A stretch of 20,341 nt of DNA from Bacillota bacterium (GTDB taxonomy: Bacteria; Bacillota; Bacilli; Bacillales; Cytobacillaceae): positions 1-20,341 of the forward strand of contig JAEWIG010000130.1 in the NCBI GenBank assembly GCA_023387295.1, given 5' to 3'. Below the pieces are notes generated by a model, which was not told the DNA's origin, searched no databases, and was given only the letters and a program-made list of their open reading frames with translations. How positions within the stretch are numbered: position 1 is the first letter of the stretch; each line of letters begins with the position of its first letter. A program made the translations under genes and the position numbers. Below, piece by piece: positions 14,713 to 20,341 of this stretch.

Positions 14713-14939
14713 TACGCTCCTTACACTCCTTTCCCTTACGTATCATATGGCGAACGATTTTTTTTGCTTGTACATTTAACTATCGGAAGGAGATATGTTC
14801 ACCTATTTGAAAATACTTATTTTCTTACAGGATAGATAACTATACAAGAAACGGTTTCACTCATAAATATATATAGTGCATCTGCGATAAATGAAGTTAA
14901 AGATGTACTTTTAAAGTTATTTTATAGGGAGTGGATCGT
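14713..14939. other. Divergent intergenic region between Mur2 and the ATP-grasp/Mur3 unit
   Basis: These 227 AT-rich bases must hold promoters for both directions. On the plus strand ATA (14842-14844) and CATAAATA (14862-14869), 17 bp apart, loosely resemble a sigma-E-type mother-cell promoter. An AAGGAG followed by a 14-codon frame (14795-14839) is probably chance, as the spacing is only 2 nt. I see no riboswitch or terminator here. Confidence 0.3.
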
Positions 14940-16160
14940 TTGAAGACGATTATTTTTATAGGAACAAATAAATCTGGATCAAGTAGAGAAGCGATTAAGG
15001 CAGCAGAGCGACTTGGTTACTTTACAATCGTTTTTACGAAAAATCCAAAGCAGATTAAACAGAGGGAAGAGTATACAGATGTTCATGAGATGATTTTCAT
15101 CGATACGGATAATCTGACTGAAATGCAGGAAGAAATCCGTAAGCTACGTTCAAGAGGAAAGAATATTAGAATGATTGTTAGCTTTGTAGATTCCTATGTT
15201 CATACCGCATCCATTCTGTGTGACGAGTTTTGTCAAAACCCAGTTTCATCGAGGGCTATTAGAATAATGGAAAATAAAGAGGAAACCCGATCAGTGCTGA
15301 AGGGGGAATTTTACACTCCTAAGTTTGTTTTGATTCAACCGAATGAGTCATTTTCAATTCGCACTATTAAGTCTATGCTAAGTTTCCCTGTCATTGTGAA
15401 ATCTCCAAAATCGACAGGCTCCAAGGATGTATTACTTGCTGAGAATGTCGAAAAATTGGAAAAGCATATAGCTAGATTTCAGGAAAGAAATGAAGATGAA
15501 GCGGTTATTATTGAAGAGTATATCGATGGTGACCAATACTTAGTTGAGGCACTCGTATATAACAATAAAATTCAACTTGCAGGGGTTATTGAACAAGAAA
15601 TTACTCATGGAAGGCGTTTTATTATTACAGGATATGGAGTACTTGCCGATGTACCAAATAATATAAAAACGGGGATTGAAGAAGTTGTCACTTCAGTTGT
15701 TACTCAATTAGGAATAAAAAATGGTGCACTGCATCTTGAATTAAGAAGGACAAAGAACGGCTGGAAGCTCATTGAAATCAATCCGAGGATTTCTGGTGGA
15801 GCGATGAATAAAATGCTCCAAGCTGCTTTTGGGTATGACTTAGTGGAAGAAACATTGAAACTATATTTAGGAGGAGTCCCTTCAATCGTTCCGAGAACAA
15901 AAAATTATGTTTTTACACAATATGTGATTGTTTCCGAAAAAGGAATACTCGAGAAAGTAACAGGAAAGAAGAGAGCAAGGAAATTCCCAGGCATCGTTGA
16001 GGTATATGTGAAGCCAAAGAAAGGAACGAAATTAATTCCACCATTATCAATGGGACATCGATATGCCTATGTCATTGCTGCAGGTGAAAGCATACAAGAA
16101 GCAAAACAATTGGCTAAAAACGCAGCGAATGAAATTACGTTTCATTTAAGAGAGGAATAA
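14940..16160 (+). CDS. ATP-grasp carboxylate-amine ligase (L-amino-acid-ligase-like)
   Basis: The product is 406 residues with three regions: a Rossmann-like N-terminal domain (KTIIFIGTNKSGSSREA), a central ATP-grasp domain and a C-terminal lid-like domain (about 320-406). The ATP site is readable: K154 and KSPKSTGSKDV loop, IEEYIDGDQY hinge (191-200), E267 in HLELRR, and E279/N281/R283 in EINPRISGG. This is the layout of ATP-grasp_4 enzymes such as the dipeptide ligase BacD, which activate an amino acid carboxylate as acyl phosphate. The start is set at TTG 14940, with AGGGAG 8 nt upstream; the GTG at 14931 abuts the same site. It is followed by Mur3 in the same direction (80-bp gap), so the two probably act in sequence. 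Confidence 0.85.
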   Translation: MKTIIFIGTNKSGSSREAIKAAERLGYFTIVFTKNPKQIKQREEYTDVHEMIFIDTDNLTEMQEEIRKLRSRGKNIRMIVSFVDSYVHTASILCDEFCQNPVSSRAIRIMENKEETRSVLKGEFYTPKFVLIQPNESFSIRTIKSMLSFPVIVKSPKSTGSKDVLLAENVEKLEKHIARFQERNEDEAVIIEEYIDGDQYLVEALVYNNKIQLAGVIEQEITHGRRFIITGYGVLADVPNNIKTGIEEVVTSVVTQLGIKNGALHLELRRTKNGWKLIEINPRISGGAMNKMLQAAFGYDLVEETLKLYLGGVPSIVPRTKNYVFTQYVIVSEKGILEKVTGKKRARKFPGIVEVYVKPKKGTKLIPPLSMGHRYAYVIAAGESIQEAKQLAKNAANEITFHLREE

Positions 16161-16163
16161 GCA

Positions 16164-16216
16164 AAGGGGGCTGTTACTAATGCAAAAGGAAGGCGTTTAG
16201 GCGCAGCTCTTTTTGT
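16164..16216 (+). other. Possible leader mini-ORF and attenuator-like hairpin between ATP-grasp and Mur3 genes
   Basis: AAGGGGG (16164-16170) lies 9 nt before ATG CAA AAG GAA GGC GTT TAG (16180-16200). GGGCTG just after the ribosome site can pair (one G-U) with CAGCTC at about 16204-16209, followed by five T residues. The structure could be a weak intercistronic terminator opened by ribosome movement, or chance. Confidence 0.25.
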
Positions 16217-16240
16217 AATTAAGAATTGGGGGAATGATAA

Positions 16241-17653
16241 GTGGAGCGAATGTCAGTGAAAACAATTCGTTTATGTGTAGATGGGCAACTTATCCAAGGG
16301 TCTGATAAATTCATGTTCAATGATATAGTTCATCATCTTCAGAATATGGAGCGAAAACATCTGCTTTTTTTAAGGCAACAATGGAAAATAGATTGGGAAA
16401 AACTCTATCAGTCTCTTCCTTGTGTGGTTATAACGGATATTGTTTATGATCAATTGAAAGATATTGATGGATGTACGGTTATTAAGGTTCAAAATATTGA
16501 TCAGGCATACTGGAAGTTTGTTGAATCTTATCGAGGTCGGTTTTCTATACCCGTTATTTCTGTAACTGGAACATGTGGAAAAACAACAACGAAGGATATG
16601 ATTAAACATATTCTTCGTTCTTCAAAAAATGTGACTGGTACGAAAAGTACCGCAAATTCACGGACAAATCATCTTGCTTATTTACTTGGTATTGAAGAGC
16701 AGACTGAAGCAGCTGTGTTTGAATCAGCAGTGGGGAAACCAGGAGATGTACTACTTGCATCACGATATTTTAAGCCAACAATCGGGGTAATTACCAATAT
16801 TGGCGTTTACCATTTAGATGGGTGTAAAACAGAGGAAGCTTATATTCAAGCAAAAGCGGAAATGGTACAAGCTGTTGGCCCTAAAGGTACACTTATTGTG
16901 AATGCTGATGATGAAAATTCCAAAAAAATTGGGTTGGAGAAATTTCACGGAAAGATCGTGAAATTTGGGATTGAAAATAAAGCAGATTTTCAAGCAACGA
17001 ATATCCAATACAATGCTACAGGGATGACTTTTGAACTAATAATTAGAAAGGGTGGGAATTTCCGTCCAAAAATTAAAACGCGATACTATGCTTTTGTTCC
17101 TGGATTTGGGCAGCATCAAGTTCTTAATGCACTGGCTGCCCTCGCTGCTGTACATGAAATCGGAATTGGAATAAGGGAAGCGATAAAACAGCTAGAGTCT
17201 TTTAATAATCTAAGTTGCCATTTTGAATGCTTCAAGGGAAAGAACGGATGCCTGATCGTAGATGATACATGGAATTCAAACCCTACTTCTTTAAAAGCAG
17301 CATTTCAAACTTTAAATGGGATTTCGGGTGGGAGGAAGAGGATTGCTCTTATTGGTGGTATTAAGCGTTTAGGTGATGTTAGTTTGGAAATTCACCGTCA
17401 AACAGGGGAAATGATTGCAAAAACTGGGGTAGATGTATTGATTACGGTAGGTTCGTTAGCTGTCGAAATAGCAAATGAAGCAAGGCGAAAAGGAATCGAT
17501 GGAGAAGTTTATTCTTTCTCAGACATGAGTGAAGCTGAAACATTATTAGAAAAAACAATGGATAAAAATAGTATTTTGCTTATTAAAAGTTCTTCAACGG
17601 ATGATGCTATTGTCAATTTCAAAAATAGGTTAAAGTATCATAGAGAAAATTGA
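16241..17653 (+). CDS. MurF-like Mur ligase family protein (paralogue 3)
   Basis: The 470-residue product has the P-loop TGTCGKTT (109-116), E161 in VFESAVG, IGVYHLDG with downstream QAKAE, NADDEN (221-226), FGQHQVLNALAALA (289-302) opening domain 3, and DDTWNSNP (341-348), the closest of the four to MurF's N-A-N-P loop. It is therefore likely to be active. Like its paralogues it lacks the DSR and DGH motifs of a UDP-MurNAc-binding domain 1. An insertion (GGNFRPKIKTRY, about 271-282) is absent from paralogues 1 and 2. GTG at 16241 is the start because GGGGGA lies 7 nt upstream; the ATG at 16250 would be too far. It is second gene after the ATP-grasp ligase. Confidence 0.88.
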   Translation: MERMSVKTIRLCVDGQLIQGSDKFMFNDIVHHLQNMERKHLLFLRQQWKIDWEKLYQSLPCVVITDIVYDQLKDIDGCTVIKVQNIDQAYWKFVESYRGRFSIPVISVTGTCGKTTTKDMIKHILRSSKNVTGTKSTANSRTNHLAYLLGIEEQTEAAVFESAVGKPGDVLLASRYFKPTIGVITNIGVYHLDGCKTEEAYIQAKAEMVQAVGPKGTLIVNADDENSKKIGLEKFHGKIVKFGIENKADFQATNIQYNATGMTFELIIRKGGNFRPKIKTRYYAFVPGFGQHQVLNALAALAAVHEIGIGIREAIKQLESFNNLSCHFECFKGKNGCLIVDDTWNSNPTSLKAAFQTLNGISGGRKRIALIGGIKRLGDVSLEIHRQTGEMIAKTGVDVLITVGSLAVEIANEARRKGIDGEVYSFSDMSEAETLLEKTMDKNSILLIKSSSTDDAIVNFKNRLKYHREN

Positions 17654-17667
17654 ACCGTTTGTTTTAC

Positions 17668-17709
17668 AAAGACAAATGACCTCTCTTAATTTGGAGGTCA
17701 TTTGTCTTT
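17668..17709. terminator. Bidirectional terminator between Mur3 and the phosphonate genes
   Basis: A perfect 16-bp stem (17668-17683 with 17694-17709) closes a 10-nt loop, with the AAAGACAAA/TTTGTCTTT ends giving T-rich 3' sides on both strands. It separates convergent Mur3 (stop 17653) and ppd (stop 17721). Confidence 0.9.
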
Positions 17710-17720
17710 TATTGTTAAAC

Positions 17721-18848
17721 TTATTCCATGAATCTTTGAAGTCGAATTTTTATCTCACGAGGGGTAAGGGTAGGGCGTCCTAGGTTTTGTTTAGAACCTT
17801 TTTGGATGTTTATATAAAGGAAAGTAAGACCTTTTGTTTTTTTCCATTCTTGTATTTCGCTTTCAAGCTCTTGTAAACTGTGGACATAATATGATTTTTC
17901 ATAGCCGCAAGCAGCTGCAACCTCAACCATATTCACATTATGAGAAACGGTGCTTTGTCCTCCAGTTGAATCATGTGTTTCGTTATCAAGTACAATATGA
18001 AGCATGTTTTCAGGATGATAATAGCCATTTGTAGCTAAACTGCCCATTCGCATTAAAAGGGAACCATCCCCATCTATAACGATGATATCTAAATCTCTTC
18101 TTGTAGATGCTATGCCTAACCCTAAAGAGCTAACACAACCCATGGATCCAACCATGTACAGGTTGTTAGCTGCATCCTCGATTTCAAAAAGCTCTCTTCC
18201 AGTTTTTCCAGTTGTCGCTAGTTGGACTGTATTATTATCTTTAAATCTATTTATTGTGCTTAACGTGTCAAATCGACATGGCCGTTCATCAATGGAGGAT
18301 TTTGTCCTTCTTATTATATTTTTATTTATCAATCGTTGTTCTATTTGTAAATTCTGTTTTTCAAATGTTCCTTTTTTCACAATAAAGAAGAAGGAATGTT
18401 GCTTTTCAATCCATCTGTTAGCCTCTTCAAGCTGCCTCTTTGCTTCGTTTATTTCAGGGGACAGGAATGTCCATTTTATTTGCATAAGTTCTAAGAAGTT
18501 TGTAGTAATTTGTCCCATCAATTCATGCTGTGGTTCGTCATTTACACCAGGTTCACCTCGTAGACTAACAAAACCCAGTACAGGTATTTGAAACGAGTAG
18601 TTTAAGGAAGTCAGCGGAGAAATCGCATTCGTTAGACCAGAATTCTGCATGAGTACAACAGCTTTCCTACCACCTAAGTAGGCTCCAGAGGCTATGGCAA
18701 CAGCCTCTCCTTCATTAGCAGCAGCAATATATTCACACTCATTTATTGAGTAGTTGATTAGATTTTTTAAAAATGAACAGGGGACTCCACTGTAAAAATC
18801 AAACCCAAGCGTCTTAAGTTCCTTTCCAAATATATTTGTATCTAGCAT
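17721..18848 (-). CDS. ppd: Phosphonopyruvate decarboxylase
   Basis: The 375-residue thiamine-diphosphate enzyme converts 3-phosphonopyruvate to phosphonoacetaldehyde plus CO2, pulling the unfavourable PEP mutase reaction forward. Visible are the N-terminal GVPCSFLKNLI typical of this family, NEGEA (45-49) carrying the glutamate that activates the cofactor, SLRGEPG and DEPQH in the substrate region, and the ThDP/Mg motif GDGS (260-263) with N289 in VLDNETHDSTGGQ. Length is normal (about 370-380). ATG lies 4 bp after the pepM stop, so translation is probably coupled. It is last in the minus-strand unit Mur4-pepM-ppd and is followed by a terminator. No aepZ-like transaminase follows in the window, so what happens to phosphonoacetaldehyde is open. 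Confidence 0.95.
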   Translation of the reverse strand: MLDTNIFGKELKTLGFDFYSGVPCSFLKNLINYSINECEYIAAANEGEAVAIASGAYLGGRKAVVLMQNSGLTNAISPLTSLNYSFQIPVLGFVSLRGEPGVNDEPQHELMGQITTNFLELMQIKWTFLSPEINEAKRQLEEANRWIEKQHSFFFIVKKGTFEKQNLQIEQRLINKNIIRRTKSSIDERPCRFDTLSTINRFKDNNTVQLATTGKTGRELFEIEDAANNLYMVGSMGCVSSLGLGIASTRRDLDIIVIDGDGSLLMRMGSLATNGYYHPENMLHIVLDNETHDSTGGQSTVSHNVNMVEVAAACGYEKSYYVHSLQELESEIQEWKKTKGLTFLYINIQKGSKQNLGRPTLTPREIKIRLQRFME

Positions 18849-18852
18849 TTAA

Positions 18853-19755
18853 TCATTCCATTCTTGGCTCGGATCGAGTGTTTTGAGAGGGTAAATATTT
18901 ACCCTCTGCTTTTTGGAGTTCTTCAATATTTTGTAGCCTAAAAATATCACTGACACTTGCAATTGATTTCTCCACCTGTATGAGACTTTCGTCTTTTAGA
19001 ATTTGTTCTGAAATATTCCTCATAGCAGTGAGTGAAGCTCGTAAGTTGTGGTTCGCCCAAATGACAGTATTTACTCCTAATCTGCGAAACTCTGATGCTG
19101 GGGTTGTGTAATATTTTGTAGGAACAATGACAACTGGATGCCTCTCACTCCATTCTGTCATAAAAGCTCCAATTTCTTTAAAATGAGCTTGTTTACTGTG
19201 TATTAGTATTGCATCAGCACCTGCTTGCCTGTAGGCTTCTGCCCGTTTAAGAGCCTCTTCTAATCCCCAGCCAGCAATAAAAGCTTCTACTCTAGCGACA
19301 ACGATAAAATCATCATCAGCTTGAGTATCTTTCATTGCTTTTATTTTTCCGCAAAATTCTTCTATCGATGCAAGGGGCTGAGCTTCTCCATTAATAAACG
19401 AGTTCGTTTTCGGGAAGAGCTTATCTTCAACACAAACACCAGCGATATTTAGTTGTTCGAGTTTTTTTACTAACCTTCTAGCATTATTAAAATTTCCATA
19501 TCCCGTATCCCCATCTAATAAGATGGGGATTGTAGTAGCATCGCTCATAAATTCAATAATATCTAATACTTGTGTCCATGAAGCTTCGTTATTATCTCTT
19601 ACACCCATTGACGCAGATATCGAGAGACCGCTTGCCCAAATCCCTTTAAAACCGACTTCCTCAACAATTTTTGCTGAAAGACCGTTATGTGCTTCCATTA
19701 AAAATTCTAGTCCGGGGGAATGCAGTAATTGCTTTAATTGAGTCGTTTTTTTCAT
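18853..19755 (-). CDS. pepM: Phosphoenolpyruvate mutase
   Basis: The 300-residue isocitrate-lyase-superfamily enzyme forms the C-P bond by rearranging phosphoenolpyruvate to phosphonopyruvate. The diagnostic PEP mutase signature EDKLFPKTNS is at 110-119. Mg ligands lie in LLDGDTGYGN (D81, D83) and E110, WASGLSISASMGVRD (40-54) forms the active-site wall, and R155 sits in VARVEAF. The start is the ATG at 19755 (MKKTTQLKQLL), preceded by AGGTGA at 8 nt; a longer in-frame start at 19842 would lie inside the Mur4 gene. It follows Mur4 by 16 bp and precedes ppd by 4 bp, so the three are one operon. It commits the locus to phosphonate synthesis. Confidence 0.97.
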   Translation of the reverse strand: MKKTTQLKQLLHSPGLEFLMEAHNGLSAKIVEEVGFKGIWASGLSISASMGVRDNNEASWTQVLDIIEFMSDATTIPILLDGDTGYGNFNNARRLVKKLEQLNIAGVCVEDKLFPKTNSFINGEAQPLASIEEFCGKIKAMKDTQADDDFIVVARVEAFIAGWGLEEALKRAEAYRQAGADAILIHSKQAHFKEIGAFMTEWSERHPVVIVPTKYYTTPASEFRRLGVNTVIWANHNLRASLTAMRNISEQILKDESLIQVEKSIASVSDIFRLQNIEELQKAEGKYLPSQNTRSEPRME

Positions 19756-19771
19756 GAATAAATTCACCTGC

Positions 19772-20341
19772 TTATGAGTGGATTTCGACAAAAGTAGAGG
19801 CAATAAACTTAACAGTTTCAAACATATTCGTTTTACTAGCACCTTTTACTAAAATAGTGTCATCTTTATTTATGATTTTTGCTAATTGCTCGTGTAAAAG
19901 ATCTTTATTCGTAAAATGGTAAACATTTTTTGAAGGAAGTCCCATTTTAATGGCTTGTTGACCTATTTCTTCGGTTTTAAATCCATAAGTGAAGAGGAGA
20001 TCAATTTGTTTTTCGACAAGATAATTTCCGACTTTACGGTATTCTTCTTCACGTAAATCTCCTAGCTCCCTCATTTGCCCGATAATAGCTATTTTCCGAT
20101 TCTTTCCGATGTTTGCAAGGACATCTATGGCAGCCCTTACCCCTTGTGGGTGAGAATGAACCGTGTCATCAATTAAAGTGATATTGTTTTGACAATGATA
20201 GAGTGTTAATCTTCTAGGTGGTTTTTTGAAAAGGAGCCCGGCTTTAATTTCGATGGGAGAAAAGCCTAGGTAATCAGCTATAGCAATGGCATTTAATGCA
20301 TTATAAACATGGTGTTCGCCCAAGATAGGGATGAATAGATT
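19772..20341 (-). CDS. MurF-like Mur ligase family protein (paralogue 4), cut by window edge
   Basis: Only the C-terminal 189 residues are in the window; the frame stays open through base 20341, and the TTG at 20323 is internal (preceding residues NLFIPI). Visible are the domain-3 opening LGEHHVYNALNAIAIA, then LIDDTVHSHPQGVRAA where MurF has D-x-Y-N-A-N-P, the IIGQMRELGD strand, and the C-terminal ILVKGASKTNMF matching MurF's (L/V)VKGS-R-x-x-x-M end. The P-loop and substrate domain lie outside. It is the first visible gene of the operon with pepM (16-bp gap) and ppd, which suggests it handles a phosphonate-derived substrate. It is the most divergent of the four paralogues in the N-A-N-P loop. 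Confidence 0.87.
   Translation of the reverse strand, partial: NLFIPILGEHHVYNALNAIAIADYLGFSPIEIKAGLLFKKPPRRLTLYHCQNNITLIDDTVHSHPQGVRAAIDVLANIGKNRKIAIIGQMRELGDLREEEYRKVGNYLVEKQIDLLFTYGFKTEEIGQQAIKMGLPSKNVYHFTNKDLLHEQLAKIINKDDTILVKGASKTNMFETVKFIASTFVEIHS

Noticed and set aside
14795..14839. 14-codon ORF after AAGGAG in the Mur2/ATP-grasp intergenic region
   Set aside because: The ribosome site is only 2 nt from the ATG and the peptide has no distinguishing features.
7777..17653. Cyanophycin synthetase or poly-gamma-glutamate (PgsBCA) locus
   Set aside because: No fused ATP-grasp/Mur protein, no PgsC/PgsA-like membrane proteins and no cyanophycinase are present; only the combination of folds is similar.
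18082..18591. 169-codon plus-strand frame opposite ppd
   Set aside because: ppd is unambiguous with all cofactor motifs; the opposite frame has no recognisable domain or ribosome site.
7777..20341. Interpretation as a true peptidoglycan mur operon
   Set aside because: Four MurF-like paralogues without MurC/D/E/G partners, lacking UDP-sugar motifs and mixed with ATP-grasp and phosphonate genes, do not fit the dcw-type wall cluster.

Overview
The window is low-GC Gram-positive DNA, most likely from a Bacillaceae genome. Evidence includes strong AAGGAGG-type ribosome sites, frequent TTG starts, an LPXTG sortase substrate, a YitT-family protein, YheC/YheD-type ATP-grasp proteins, a c-di-GMP-I (GEMM) riboswitch and WalR-type operator boxes. 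I cannot name the species. I see no rRNA, tRNA, CRISPR array or insertion sequence.

Left part (1-7.7 kb), cell-surface and housekeeping genes. The 3' end of a Cna_B-repeat LPXTG adhesin converges on a secreted transglutaminase-like protein. The latter's leader contains a clear c-di-GMP-I riboswitch. Next come a YbaK-type aminoacyl-tRNA deacylase, a translationally coupled pair on the minus strand (ECF transporter S component followed by a TudS-related three-cysteine protein), a YitT-family membrane protein, and a secreted protein with three NlpC/P60 domains. Only the first NlpC/P60 domain keeps its catalytic residues. Its upstream region carries a perfect WalR-type box.

Right part (7.7-20.3 kb, running off the right edge), an unusual ligase-rich locus. 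It holds four MurF-like Mur ligase paralogues, three YheC/YheD-like ATP-grasp proteins (two of them tandem ATP-grasp duplications with a degenerate first half), one L-amino-acid-ligase-like ATP-grasp enzyme, a small acidic lysine-free cysteine protein, and a phosphoenolpyruvate mutase/phosphonopyruvate decarboxylase pair. The transcription units read: (a) minus, YheC/D x3 then Mur1; (b) minus, Mur2 then the small acidic protein, ended by a terminator; (c) plus, ATP-grasp then Mur3; (d) minus, Mur4 then pepM then ppd.

How they may work together: Mur ligases and ATP-grasp enzymes both join a carboxylate to an amine through an acyl phosphate, and the two folds are fused in cyanophycin synthetase. 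PepM plus Ppd make phosphonoacetaldehyde, the usual precursor of 2-aminoethylphosphonate. The simplest inference is a ribosome-independent pathway for a peptide-like or phosphonate-bearing product, possibly a spore or cell-surface polymer because YheC/YheD homologues are spore-associated. The product and substrates cannot be read from the sequence.
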